A stretch of 64,000 bases of DNA, taken from the NCBI GenBank assembly GCA_022340865.1, contig JAJDNC010000032.1, positions 1 to 64,000 on the forward strand, given 5' to 3'. A program made the position numbers and the translations under genes. Every line of letters starts with the position of its first letter. Position 1 is the stretch's first letter. Under the pieces are notes generated by a model that did no database searches, was not told the DNA's origin, and saw only the letters and a program-made list of their open reading frames with translations. Source of the stretch: Gemmatimonadota bacterium (GTDB taxonomy: Bacteria; Gemmatimonadota; Gemmatimonadetes; Longimicrobiales; Gaopeijiaceae). This document shows, piece by piece, positions 32,111 to 41,509 of this stretch.

Positions 32111-34927
32111 ATGACGGACGAGCCCATCCGCATCCGCGGCGCGCGCCAGCACAACCTCAAGAACCTCGACCTGGATCTTCCCCGGCGCCGGCTCACCGTC
32201 ATCACGGGCCCCTCCGGCTCGGGCAAGAGCTCCCTCGCCCTGGACACCCTCTTCGCCGAGGGACAGCGCCGGTACGTGGAGTCGCTCTCCACGTACGCCA
32301 AGCAGTTCCTGGAGCGGATGGAGAAGCCCGCCGTCGACCACGTGGACGGGATCTCTCCCGCGGTGGCCATCGAGCAGAAGAACCCCACGAAGACCAGCCG
32401 CTCGACCGTGGGCACGGCCACCGAGGTGCACGACTACCTCCGTCTGCTCTGGTCGCGTGTGGGCCACACCCATTGCCCGGAATGCGGCAGGCGCGTGAAG
32501 CCCGACACGGTGAGCGGGGCGGTGGACCGCACGCTGGAGCTGCCGGACGGCACACGCATCCAGGTGGGCTTTCCGCTCCCGCTGAGCGGGCGGGTCACCC
32601 ACCGGCTCGTGGTGGACAACCTGCGCTCCATGGGCTTCGTACGCGTGCTGGCGGCGGGGCGGACGCTGGACCTCGCCGATCCCGGGGCGACGGAGATCGC
32701 GGAGCTGGGCGTCGACCTGGCGAACGTGGATGAGGTGCTGGTGGTGGTGGACCGCCTGAAGGTGGGTCCCGAGCTCCGGGACCGGCTGGCCGACTCGCTG
32801 GGCACGTGCTTCGCCGAGGGGGAGGGGGAGGCCGTGGTGCTGGTAGGGGACGGGACCGACCGTCTCCGCTTCACCGAGCGCTTCCGGTGCCCGGACCATC
32901 CGGACGTCGCCTTCCTGGATCCCACGCCGCAGCTCTTCTCGTTCAACAACCCCTACGGCACCTGCCCCCTGTGCACGGGCTTCGGCGCCACGCTGGAGTA
33001 CGACGAGGGCCTCATCATCCCCAACCCGACGCGCTCCCTCGCCGACGGAGCGGTGGACCCGTGGGAGAAGCCCCGCTATCGCCGGGAGCGCGAGAAGCTC
33101 CGGTCCTTCGCGAAGGATCGGAAGGCGTCGCTGTACACACCCTGGGCCGAGCTGCCGGCACGGTTCCGCGATGCGGTGCTCCACGGCACGAAGGGCTTCA
33201 GGGGGGTCATCCCCTTCCTGGTCTCCCGGGAGCGGAAACGGTACAAGCAGTATATCCGGGTCTTCCTGCGGCACTATCAGAGCCCGCAGACCTGCAGGGA
33301 GTGCCACGGCGCCCGCATCCGCGCCGAGGCCCTGTGGGTGACGGTGGCCGACCGCACCATCGCGGACATCGGCGAGATGCCCCTGGAGGAGCTGCTTCCC
33401 TGGATCCGCGGTCTGGAGCTCACGGAGATGGAGCGGCAGATCGCGGCGACCATCCTGCGGGAAGCCGAGGCGCGCCTGTCGTTCCTGGTGGATGTCGGTC
33501 TGGGATATCTCACGCTCTCCCGCCAGACGCGGACGCTCTCCGGCGGCGAGGCGCAGCGGATCAGTCTGGCCAACTCCCTGGGCTCCCAGCTCGTCGACAC
33601 GCTCTACGTGCTGGACGAGCCCACCATCGGGCTGCATCCCCGGGACACCGGAGCGCTCCTGGATCTCCTCCTGCGTCTGCGCGCTGCCGGCAACACGGTG
33701 GTGGTGGTGGAGCACGATCCCCAGGCGATCATGGCGGCGGACCACGTCGTCGAGCTCGGCCCCGGCTCCGGCGAGCGCGGTGGCGAGGTGGTGTACGAGG
33801 GCACGCCCGGGGACCTCCCCGCCCGGGACACCGCCACGGGCCGCTACCTGTCCGGCCGCACCGTCGTCGAGACCCCGTCGAAGCGCCGTCGCGTGAACGG
33901 ACCCGGCCTGGTCCTGAGAGGCGCACGCCAGCACAACCTCCGGGGCGTCGACATGGAGATACCGCTGGGCACCTTCACTGTGGTCACGGGTGTCTCGGGG
34001 TCGGGCAAGAGCACCCTCGTCCACGATGTGCTCTACCGCGCGGCGGAGCGGGAGCTGGCCGGCACCACCACCGCCAAGGAGCACCTGGGCGAGGTGGTGG
34101 GCCGGTACGAGGCCCTGGAGGGGCTCTCGCACCTGGACGACGTGGTGCTGGTGGACCAGTCGCCCATCGGCCGCACGCCCCGCTCGAATCCGGTGACCTA
34201 CATCAAGGCGTGGGACGAGGTGCGCCGCATCCTGGCGGACCAGCCGGTGGCGAGACAGCGCGGGTACGGTGCCGGCCATTTCTCGTTCAACGTCTCCGGC
34301 GGTCGGTGCGAGGCGTGCAAGGGCGCCGGACACGTGGAGATCGAGATGGTCTTCATGGCCGACGTGTACGTGCCGTGCGAGGTATGTGCCGGGACGCGCT
34401 ACAAGCGCGAGCTTCTGGACGTGAAGTACCGTGGCAAGAACGTCCACGAGCTGCTCCAGCTCACCGTGGACGAGGCCATCCGCTTCTTCATCCGCGAGGC
34501 GAAGCTCGGCAAGACGCTGTGGCAGCTCCAGCAGGTGGGCCTCGGGTATCTGCGCCTGGGCCAGCCCGCCACCACGCTCTCCGGCGGCGAGGCCCAACGG
34601 CTGAAGATCGCCCGGGAGCTGGCGGGCGCCGCCGGCACCAGAGGCCACAAGCTCTACATCCTGGACGAGCCCACCACCGGACTCTCCGGCGAGGACGTGA
34701 AGAAGCTGCTGGACGTGCTCGCCCGCCTGGTGGAGGCGGGCAACACCGTCCTGGTCATCGAGCACAACCTGGACGTGATCAAGGTGGCGGATTGGATCGT
34801 GGATCTGGGTCCCGGGGCCGGCCAACGAGGTGGCGAAGTGGTGGCCATGGGACGACCCGAGACGGTGGCGACGGTCCCCGAGAGTCACACGGGTCGATAT
34901 CTGCGTGAGCTCCTCGGCATCGCATAG
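32111..34927 (+). CDS. uvrA: Excinuclease ABC subunit A
   Basis: 938 residues, full length. It scans DNA for bulky lesions as the first step of nucleotide excision repair. Two ABC ATPase halves are visible: Walker A GPSGSGKSS near residue 36 and GVSGSGKST near 630, with signatures LSGGEAQRI (about 478) and LSGGEAQRL (about 823). The zinc modules have CPECG and, in the C-terminal half, CEACKGAG and CEVCAGTRY. The ATG is 45 bases after the ADOP stop and no SOS box was recognised. Confidence 0.98.
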   Translation: MTDEPIRIRGARQHNLKNLDLDLPRRRLTVITGPSGSGKSSLALDTLFAEGQRRYVESLSTYAKQFLERMEKPAVDHVDGISPAVAIEQKNPTKTSRSTVGTATEVHDYLRLLWSRVGHTHCPECGRRVKPDTVSGAVDRTLELPDGTRIQVGFPLPLSGRVTHRLVVDNLRSMGFVRVLAAGRTLDLADPGATEIAELGVDLANVDEVLVVVDRLKVGPELRDRLADSLGTCFAEGEGEAVVLVGDGTDRLRFTERFRCPDHPDVAFLDPTPQLFSFNNPYGTCPLCTGFGATLEYDEGLIIPNPTRSLADGAVDPWEKPRYRREREKLRSFAKDRKASLYTPWAELPARFRDAVLHGTKGFRGVIPFLVSRERKRYKQYIRVFLRHYQSPQTCRECHGARIRAEALWVTVADRTIADIGEMPLEELLPWIRGLELTEMERQIAATILREAEARLSFLVDVGLGYLTLSRQTRTLSGGEAQRISLANSLGSQLVDTLYVLDEPTIGLHPRDTGALLDLLLRLRAAGNTVVVVEHDPQAIMAADHVVELGPGSGERGGEVVYEGTPGDLPARDTATGRYLSGRTVVETPSKRRRVNGPGLVLRGARQHNLRGVDMEIPLGTFTVVTGVSGSGKSTLVHDVLYRAAERELAGTTTAKEHLGEVVGRYEALEGLSHLDDVVLVDQSPIGRTPRSNPVTYIKAWDEVRRILADQPVARQRGYGAGHFSFNVSGGRCEACKGAGHVEIEMVFMADVYVPCEVCAGTRYKRELLDVKYRGKNVHELLQLTVDEAIRFFIREAKLGKTLWQLQQVGLGYLRLGQPATTLSGGEAQRLKIARELAGAAGTRGHKLYILDEPTTGLSGEDVKKLLDVLARLVEAGNTVLVIEHNLDVIKVADWIVDLGPGAGQRGGEVVAMGRPETVATVPESHTGRYLRELLGIA

Positions 34928-35025
34928 CGTGACGAGGCGTATCAAGAGTGTAGCGATGCGGCGTGTTTTGTCCGATCATACATCGATCACGTGAACACCC
35001 AGCCTCTTCGCCGAGCACAAGCGCG

Positions 35026-36507
35026 ATGCGCATCTGCCTGCTGACGGACCAGGACCTGAGCCTCGATCCGTTCCCAGACGACGACTGGCCCTGCGATCCC
35101 CGGCCCTTCTATCCCGAGGCCGAGTGGGACCTGCTCACCCTGGAGAAGGAATCGGCGGTCGCGCAGATCCTGGAGGCGTCACGGGAGGGGTACGACCTGT
35201 ACTTCAACCTATGTGACGGCGCCTGGGACGAAGGCCGCGTCGGAATCGAGGTCGTGCAGACGCTGGAGTGGCTGGACGTGCCCTTCACCGGCGCGACCAG
35301 CGAGTTCTACGAGCCGTCGCGCGAAGCCATGAAGCGTGTATGCCGCGCCTGGAACATCGACACGCCCGAGTACGTTATCGCGCGTACCGAAGCCGAGGTC
35401 CACCACGCGGCCCGGGTGCTGACCTTCCCGCTCTTCGTGAAGCATCCCAGCAGCTACGCCAGCAACGGCCTCACCGAGCACTCGCGCGTGGAGACGCCCG
35501 AACAGCTCCACGAGCGCGCCGGGGAGATGATCCAGCATTACGGTGCGGCGCTCATCGAGGAGTTCATCGAGGGGAAGGAATGCACCGTGCTGGTGGCGGA
35601 GAACCCCGACGACCCGGGGCATCCCACCGCCTACCAACCCATCGAGTACCGATTTCCCGAGGGGGAGTCGTTCAAGCACTACGCCCTCAAGTGGGTCAAC
35701 TACGACGGCCTCGAGGCCATTCCGGTGGCGGACCCGGAGCTGGACGCCCGCCTCCGGGACGCGGCGTCGCGCTTCTTCCTGGGCATGCGAGGCTCGAGCT
35801 ACGGCCGCTGCGATCTGCGCGTGGACGCCAGCGGCCGGACGTTCATGCTGGAGATCAACCCGAACTGCGGGATCTACTATCCGCCCACGGACCCGGGGAG
35901 CGCGGACCTGATCCTCCTGAACGACTCGGCCGGCCACATGGGCTTCACGCGCCAGGTCGTGGACGCGGCGCTGCAGAGACACCGGGGGCGCGACCGGAGC
36001 TGGCGGGTGCTTCCGCGACCCGGTGGCGACTACGGCATCTTCGCCACCCGGAGCATCGACCCCGGTGAGCGGATCATCACCTTCGAGGAGCAGGCTCACC
36101 ACCTGGTCACGCGCTCCCACGTGGAGGCGACCTGGAACGCACTCCACCGGGACTGGTTCGCGCGCTATGCATGGCCCCTCACCGACGAGGTATGGGTGAC
36201 CTGGAGCGAAGACCCCGAGGCGTGGCGCCCGCTGAACCACTCGTGCGATCCTTCGGCGTGGCTGGAGGGACTCGACGTGGTGGCCCGCCGCCCCATCTTC
36301 GCCGGTGAGGAGATCACCCTCGAGTACGCCACGTTCTACGACGAGCACATGCTCGCGTTCGAGTGTGCATGCGGCGCGCCCACGTGCCGAGGGACGATCC
36401 GGGGATCGGACTGCATGGAGGACTTCGTGGACGCGTACGGCGCCCACATGTCGGATTTCATCCGGCGCAAGCGGGCCGCCCGCGTAGCTGCACGGATGGG
36501 GTCCTGA
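35026..36507 (+). CDS. ATP-grasp ligase domain fused to a SET methyltransferase domain
   Basis: 493 residues. Residues 1-320 are a D-Ala-D-Ala-ligase-like ATP-grasp module: LFVKHPSSYASNG (K139), ALIEEFIEGKECTVLV and the metal-binding FMLEINPNCGIYYPP (E276, N278). Residues 328-460 are a SET domain: YGIFATRSIDPGERI, NHSCDPS (404-410), the likely catalytic Y434 in LEYATFYDE, and a post-SET cysteine set C447-x-C-xxxx-C454 (FECACGAPTC). SET domains methylate lysine with SAM; ATP-grasp enzymes join a carboxylate to an amine. Both active sites look complete. Substrates are unknown. The start lacks a clear ribosome-binding site. Confidence 0.85.
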   Translation: MRICLLTDQDLSLDPFPDDDWPCDPRPFYPEAEWDLLTLEKESAVAQILEASREGYDLYFNLCDGAWDEGRVGIEVVQTLEWLDVPFTGATSEFYEPSREAMKRVCRAWNIDTPEYVIARTEAEVHHAARVLTFPLFVKHPSSYASNGLTEHSRVETPEQLHERAGEMIQHYGAALIEEFIEGKECTVLVAENPDDPGHPTAYQPIEYRFPEGESFKHYALKWVNYDGLEAIPVADPELDARLRDAASRFFLGMRGSSYGRCDLRVDASGRTFMLEINPNCGIYYPPTDPGSADLILLNDSAGHMGFTRQVVDAALQRHRGRDRSWRVLPRPGGDYGIFATRSIDPGERIITFEEQAHHLVTRSHVEATWNALHRDWFARYAWPLTDEVWVTWSEDPEAWRPLNHSCDPSAWLEGLDVVARRPIFAGEEITLEYATFYDEHMLAFECACGAPTCRGTIRGSDCMEDFVDAYGAHMSDFIRRKRAARVAARMGS

Positions 36508-36511
36508 GTCG

Positions 36512-37525
36512 CTGAGCGCCGCGCCCCCGACCTCGGTCCTGCTCCCCGTCCGCGACGGCGGGCCCTGGATCGGCGACGCCATCGCGTCCCTGGAGGCACA
36601 GACCGATCCCGACTTCGAGGTGCTGGTCGTGGACGACGGCTCCACCGACGGCACTCCGGAGGTCCTCTCCGAGTGGGCCGGACGCGACCGCCGCGTCCGG
36701 GTGCTGCGCCAGGAGGCCGCCGGCATCGTCGCCGCGCTGGAGCTTGCCCGCAGTGTGGCGGCCGGGACCTGGCTCGCCCGCATGGACGCGGACGACGTCT
36801 GCGCCCCCACCAGGTTCCAGCGACAGCATGCCCTCATGGAAGCCGATCCGGTCCTGGCCGCCTGTGGGACGGGCGTGAGGTACTTCCCACGAAGCGAGGT
36901 GCGGGACGGCGCCCGCCGCTACGAGGCGTGGCTGAACCAGCCCCTGACCCCCGAGGAGCTGGAGCGCGAGCTGTTCGTGGAGTGCCCGCTGCCCCACCCC
37001 ACGTTCTTCCTGCGCGCCGACGCGGTGGAGGCGGCGGGGGGCTACCGGGACCCCGGGTGGGCCGAGGACTACGACCTGATCCTGCGGCTCTGGGAAGCCG
37101 GCGGACGTCTGGCCCGCCTCCCGGAGGTCCTCCTGCGCTGGCGGGAGCGGGACGGGCGCCTGCACCGGAGGCACCCGGCATACGGGCCGGACGCCTTCGT
37201 ACGCTGCAAGGTGCACTACCTGCGGCGCACGCTTCTGCGGGGCCGGAAGGGGGCGGTGATCTGGGGCGCCGGCCCGGTGGGCAAGGCGTTCGCCCGGGCC
37301 CTGCTCGCCGTGGGGACGCCCGTTCTGGCCTTCGTGGACGTGGATCCCCGGAAGATCGGCCAGCAGGTGTACGGCGCCCCGGTGGTGGACACGGAGACCG
37401 GGCTGGCGACGCGGGGCGGCCTGCACCTCGCGGCCGTCGGCCAGGCGGGGGCCCGGAGCCGGCTCAGGGAGGTCCTGCGGGCAGGGGGTCTGCGGGAGCT
37501 CCAGCACTTCGTAACGGTGGCCTGA
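36512..37525 (+). CDS. Family 2 glycosyltransferase with C-terminal Rossmann-like part
   Basis: About 337 residues. The GT-A fold begins with SVLLPVRDGGPWIGDAIASL, then VLVVDDGSTDGTPEVL, the metal site DADD in MDADDVCAPTRF, and YRDPGWAEDYDLILRL. The last 85 residues contain VIWGAGPVGKAFARALL, a nucleotide-binding-like turn resembling the N-terminal domain of PglD-type acetyltransferases. It should add a sugar to a lipid, polymer or protein; the target is unknown. No ATG, GTG or TTG exists in frame before the conserved first strand; the nearest candidate is CTG at 36512, five bases past the stop of the SET fusion gene (or CTG 36488, which would overlap it). An internal GTG at 36620 would remove the donor-binding strand. 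Confidence 0.75.
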   Translation: MSAAPPTSVLLPVRDGGPWIGDAIASLEAQTDPDFEVLVVDDGSTDGTPEVLSEWAGRDRRVRVLRQEAAGIVAALELARSVAAGTWLARMDADDVCAPTRFQRQHALMEADPVLAACGTGVRYFPRSEVRDGARRYEAWLNQPLTPEELERELFVECPLPHPTFFLRADAVEAAGGYRDPGWAEDYDLILRLWEAGGRLARLPEVLLRWRERDGRLHRRHPAYGPDAFVRCKVHYLRRTLLRGRKGAVIWGAGPVGKAFARALLAVGTPVLAFVDVDPRKIGQQVYGAPVVDTETGLATRGGLHLAAVGQAGARSRLREVLRAGGLRELQHFVTVA

Positions 37526-38011
37526 AGGGTTATTTTTCAACCTCTAAGGAGCGCCCCGGAGAGCCCCGGCACTCGGGGCGCTCGACGTGTTTGAGGACGC
37601 GCCGCATCCGGCTCCGTAACCCTGCCCCGGGGACCGCCGAGAGGACGAGCTTGCGCCGAAAGCTGGCATTCATCTCCCTGGCCCTCATCCCGATCGGCCT
37701 CGGGCTCTCCACCGAGGCGATCTCCCCGATCCCGAGCAGGCCGAAGACCGGTGCCGGTGCGTGCGTGGCGGCGGCCCTGCTCCACGTTTCCCCGCTTCGC
37801 CAGGCGGTGGGCATCCCGGCAGCGGGGGCGGTGGCGTGAGGGGCGCTCGTCCCATCGGTGCGCGCGGGGGCGGGAACAGGCCCGTGCGGCCGGGTGGGTC
37901 TCTCTGTTCGAAGCTGACGCGCCCTCCTTCCGGAGGGTGCGCACGTAGATGCCTGCAGCGGAGCGAGCCGCTGCGGGCGGAAATCACCCGAGAAGGACTG
38001 GGCTGCTGAGC
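37526..38011. other. 486-bp spacer between glycosyltransferase gene and gyrA
   Basis: Contains hairpins at 37549-37583 (gagcgcccc/ggggcgctc), 37919-37942 (gcgccctcc/ggagggtgcgc) and 37955-37974 (gcagcgg/ccgctgc), and one possible short gene at 37651-37839. The promoter of gyrA should be here but is not clear. The two hairpins nearest gyrA would be in its leader. Confidence 0.5.
37651..37839 (+). CDS. Possible small secreted peptide of 62 residues
   Basis: TTG start with gagga six bases upstream. The peptide begins with a basic residue pair and a hydrophobic stretch (KLAFISLALIPIGLGLST), like a signal peptide, then a Pro/Ala-rich part. It is not recognised. Its codon use is ordinary for the window, so it could also be a chance frame. 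Confidence 0.3.
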   Translation: MRRKLAFISLALIPIGLGLSTEAISPIPSRPKTGAGACVAAALLHVSPLRQAVGIPAAGAVA

Positions 38012-40537
38012 ATGGCAGACGAGCTCGATCTCAACGGAAACGGTGGCGAGCAGGTGCTGACGCGCTTCCTCGAGGACGAGATGAGGGAGTCGTTCATCGA
38101 CTACTCGATGAGCGTCATCGTTCAGCGCGCGCTCCCCGACGTGCGGGACGGCCTCAAGCCCGTGCACCGGCGCATACTGTACGCCATGAGCGAGCTCGGG
38201 CTCACCCCCGGACGTGCGTTCAAGAAGAGCGCCACCGTGGTGGGTGAGGTTCTCGGCAAGTTCCATCCCCATGGCGACGCGGCGGTCTACGATTCGCTGG
38301 TGCGCATGGTGCAGGACTTCTCGCTGCGCTATCCGCTGGTGGACGGCCAGGGCAACTTCGGCTCCATCGACGGGGACTCCGCGGCGGCCTACCGGTACAC
38401 GGAAGCCCGCCTTACGGCTCTTGCCATGGAGCTGCTGGCGGACATCGACAAGGACACCATCCGGTTCACCCCGAACTTCGACGGGCGTATCCCGGAGCCC
38501 ACGGTCCTGCCGGCCAAGGTGCCCAACCTGCTCGTGAACGGCTCGTCGGGCATCGCGGTGGGCATGGCCACGAACATCCCGCCGCACAACCTGCGGGAGA
38601 TCGTGGCGGCCACCACCGCCCTGGTGGAAGACCCCGACCTGTCCCAGGAGCAGCTCGAGGCCATCGTCCGGGGGCCCGACTTCCCTACGGGCGGCTTCGT
38701 CTGCGGGCGAGACGGGATCCGGGACGCCTACCGCACCGGGCGCGGGCGCATCGTCATGCGCGCGCGCGCCGATATCGAGCAGGTGGACGCCAACAGCGAG
38801 CGGATCGTCATCACCGAGATCCCGTTCATGGTGAACAAGTCCCGGCTCATCGAGCAGATCGCCCAGCTCGTGAGGGACAAGAAGGTCCTGGACATCCGCG
38901 ACCTGCGCGACGAGTCCGATCGTGAGGGCATGCGCATCGTAGTGGAGCTCAAGCGCGACGCCGTGCCGCACATCGTGCTGAACCAGCTCTACAAGCACAC
39001 CCAGATGCAGTCCACCTTCGGCGCCATCATGCTGGCCTTGGTGGACGGCGTGCCCCGGGTGATGTCGCTGCGGGAGATGCTCCGGCACTTCATCGACCAC
39101 CGCCTCACGGTCATCGTGCGGCGCAGCCAGTTCGACCTGGACCGGGCGCTGGAGCGGGAGCACATCCTCGAGGGCCTCAAGATCGCCGTCGACAACATCG
39201 ACGAGGTCATCGAGATCATCCGTTCGTCCAAGGACACGGAGGTGGCCAGCGCCGCGCTGCGGGAGCGCTTCGAGCTCACCGAGCGGCAGGCCAAGGCGAT
39301 CCTGGACATGCGCCTGGCCCGGCTCACGGGCCTGGAGATCGAGAAGCTCGATGCCGAGCTCGCCGAGGTACGCGCCACCATCGAGGACCTGAGGGACATC
39401 CTCGCCTCCGAGCCGCGTCGCATGAGCATCCTCAAGGACGAGCTGCGGGAGATCGCCGACAAGTACGGCAACGAGCGGCGCACGGAGATCACCGGTTCCG
39501 TGGGGTCCTTCGACGTCGAGGACCTCATCGTCGAAGAGGACATGGTCATCACCGTGTCCCGCCAGGGCTACGTGAAGCGCCTGCCGGTGGACACCTACCG
39601 CGCCCAACGCCGGGGCGGCCGCGGCCTCCGCGGGATGGGGACCAAGGACGAGGACTGGGTGGAGCATCTCTTCGTGGCCTCCACCCACGACTACCTCATG
39701 ATCTTCACCCGCCGGGGGCAGTGCTACTGGCTGAAGGTCTGGGAGCTCCCCGAGGGGGGGCGCCACTCCCGGGGCAAGCCCATCATCAACATCCTCAACC
39801 TGTCCGACGAGGAGGCGGTGGCGGCGGTGGTGCCCGTGCGGGAATTCGCGGACGACAAGTACCTGATGTTCTGCACGCGGAAGGGCGTGGTGAAGAAGAC
39901 CGCGCTGTCCGCCTACGGGAACGTCCGGGCCGTGGGGCTGAACGCCATCAACATCCGCGAGGGAGACGAGCTCATCGACGTGCAGATCACGTCGGGGCAG
40001 GACGAGATCGTGCTGGCGACGCGTGACGGCATGGCGATCCGCTTCGAGGAGAAGGACGCCCGGCCCATGGGGCGAGCCACCGAGGGGGTGCGCGGCATCG
40101 ACCTGTCCGACGACGACATCGTGGTGGGGATGGTGGTGGTGCGCCCGGACTCCACGCTCCTGGTGGCGTCGGAGAAAGGGATGGGCAAGCGGACGATGGT
40201 GGACGCTTACCGCCTGCAGAGGCGTGGCGGTAAGGGCGTGATCAACCTGAAGCTGTCCACGAGGACCGGGAGGGTCGTGGCCATCAAGGCGGTCACCGAG
40301 GACGAGCAGCTCATGCTCATCACCCGCCACGGCGTGGTGAACCGCCAGCGTGTGGACGAGATCTCCCTCATAGGGCGCGCCACGCAGGGCGTGAAGCTGG
40401 TGAACCTCGATGACGGTGACGTGCTCATGGACGTCGCCCGGGTCATCGTCGAGGACGAGGAGCACCTCGAGGACGAGGAGCACCTCGAGGACGAGGAGCG
40501 CGTCGAGGACGGGGAGAACGTCGAGGAACACGAATGA
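38012..40537 (+). CDS. gyrA: DNA gyrase subunit A
   Basis: 841 residues. It breaks and rejoins DNA in gyrase; the catalytic tyrosine is about Y129 in [11 protein letters not shown]. The quinolone-binding stretch reads [15 protein letters not shown], with alanine at residue 90 where E. coli has Ser83, and Asp94 kept. The C-terminal beta-pinwheel has the GyrA box QRRGGRG and a second QRRGGKG. The chain ends in a strongly acidic tail made of repeats of EHLEDE, encoded by an 18-bp tandem repeat. Its ATG stop overlap with the next gene (ATGA) couples it to the threonine dehydratase. Confidence 0.97.
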   Translation: MADELDLNGNGGEQVLTRFLEDEMRESFIDYSMSVIVQRALPDVRDGLKPVHRRILYAMSELGLTPGRAFKKSATVVGEVLGKFHPHGDAAVYDSLVRMVQDFSLRYPLVDGQGNFGSIDGDSAAAYRYTEARLTALAMELLADIDKDTIRFTPNFDGRIPEPTVLPAKVPNLLVNGSSGIAVGMATNIPPHNLREIVAATTALVEDPDLSQEQLEAIVRGPDFPTGGFVCGRDGIRDAYRTGRGRIVMRARADIEQVDANSERIVITEIPFMVNKSRLIEQIAQLVRDKKVLDIRDLRDESDREGMRIVVELKRDAVPHIVLNQLYKHTQMQSTFGAIMLALVDGVPRVMSLREMLRHFIDHRLTVIVRRSQFDLDRALEREHILEGLKIAVDNIDEVIEIIRSSKDTEVASAALRERFELTERQAKAILDMRLARLTGLEIEKLDAELAEVRATIEDLRDILASEPRRMSILKDELREIADKYGNERRTEITGSVGSFDVEDLIVEEDMVITVSRQGYVKRLPVDTYRAQRRGGRGLRGMGTKDEDWVEHLFVASTHDYLMIFTRRGQCYWLKVWELPEGGRHSRGKPIINILNLSDEEAVAAVVPVREFADDKYLMFCTRKGVVKKTALSAYGNVRAVGLNAINIREGDELIDVQITSGQDEIVLATRDGMAIRFEEKDARPMGRATEGVRGIDLSDDDIVVGMVVVRPDSTLLVASEKGMGKRTMVDAYRLQRRGGKGVINLKLSTRTGRVVAIKAVTEDEQLMLITRHGVVNRQRVDEISLIGRATQGVKLVNLDDGDVLMDVARVIVEDEEHLEDEEHLEDEERVEDGENVEEHE
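40448..40520 (+). repeat. 18-bp tandem repeat encoding the GyrA acidic tail
   Basis: The unit ctcgaggacgaggagcac occurs about three to four times with small changes at the 3' end of gyrA, giving the acidic repeats EHLEDE and ERVEDGE. Confidence 0.8.
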
Positions 40538-41508
40538 GCGGGGTCCAGGGCGAGGGCCTCGTCGGCCTGACGGAGATCGAGGCGGCGGCGCGCAGGCTCG
40601 CCGGGGTCGCGGTCAAGACGCCGCTGCTCTTCTCCGACGCCGTGTCCGATGCGGTGGGGACGGAGGTGCGCCTCAAGTGCGAGAGCCTGCAGCGCGCCGG
40701 CTCGTTCAAGATCCGCGGCGCCTACAACTTCGTCTCGCAGCTCTCCGACCATCAGGTGGAGAAGGGCATCATCACGTATTCGTCGGGAAACCATGCGCAG
40801 GCCCTCGCGCTCACCGGAAGGCTCCGGGGCATCCGCGCGGTGGTGGTCATGCCCACCACCGCACCGAGGGTGAAGGTGGAGGGCACGCGGCGCCTGGGTG
40901 CGGAGGTCGTCTTCGAGGGGACGACGTCGGTGGAGCGGAAGATGCGCGCGGAGGCCCTGGCCGAGGAGGAGGGACTGGCCCTCGTTCCCCCGTTCGACCA
41001 CCGTCACATCATCGCCGGCCAGGGCACGGTGGGGCTGGAGATCGCCCGCGAGTGGGAGGACGTGGATCTGGTGTTGGCTCCCATCGGCGGTGGCGGCCTC
41101 GCCAGTGGGGTGGCGGCGGCGGTGAAGCGCCTGGTGCCCAAGGCGCGGGTGATCGGCGTCGAGCCCGAGGGAGCGGCGTCCATGCGGGCTGCCCTGGACC
41201 ACGGAACTCCCACGCTCCTGACCTCGGTGGACACCATCGCGGACGGGCTCATGCCGGTGATCGCCGGCGAGCTCACCTTCGAGCACGCCCGAGAGCTCAT
41301 GGACGACGTGGTCACCGTGGACGACGATGCCATCCGCGCCGCCACCGCGCTGCTGGTGAACAGGCAGAGGCTCGTGGTGGAGTTCTCGGGCGCGGCCACC
41401 ACCGCGGCGCTCCTGGCGGGAAAGGTGGACGCCGCCGGGGCCCGGGTCGCCGCCATCGTCAGCGGAGGCAACCTGGATCCGTCGTACCTGACGGATCTGG
41501 ACTCGTAG
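40534..41508 (+). CDS. Threonine/serine dehydratase, no ACT domain
   Basis: 324 residues. A PLP enzyme of the TdcB/IlvA/serine racemase group: K59 in [12 protein letters not shown] binds [13 protein letters not shown] and GGGGLASG bind substrate and phosphate. It lacks the C-terminal regulatory ACT domains of biosynthetic IlvA, so a catabolic-type threonine/serine dehydratase is most likely; serine racemase is an alternative. The ATG at 40534 overlaps the gyrA stop. Confidence 0.85.
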   Translation: MSGVQGEGLVGLTEIEAAARRLAGVAVKTPLLFSDAVSDAVGTEVRLKCESLQRAGSFKIRGAYNFVSQLSDHQVEKGIITYSSGNHAQALALTGRLRGIRAVVVMPTTAPRVKVEGTRRLGAEVVFEGTTSVERKMRAEALAEEEGLALVPPFDHRHIIAGQGTVGLEIAREWEDVDLVLAPIGGGGLASGVAAAVKRLVPKARVIGVEPEGAASMRAALDHGTPTLLTSVDTIADGLMPVIAGELTFEHARELMDDVVTVDDDAIRAATALLVNRQRLVVEFSGAATTAALLAGKVDAAGARVAAIVSGGNLDPSYLTDLDS

Positions 41509-41509
41509 C

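Noticed and set aside
31169..34927. Open frame starting inside the ADOP permease and running into uvrA
   Set aside because: Before 32111 it is a shadow frame of the permease gene; the uvrA protein clearly starts at the ATG at 32111.
37685..40531. 948-codon frame opposite gyrA
   Set aside because: Shadow frame rich in His, Asp, Val and Leu; gyrA on the plus strand is certain.
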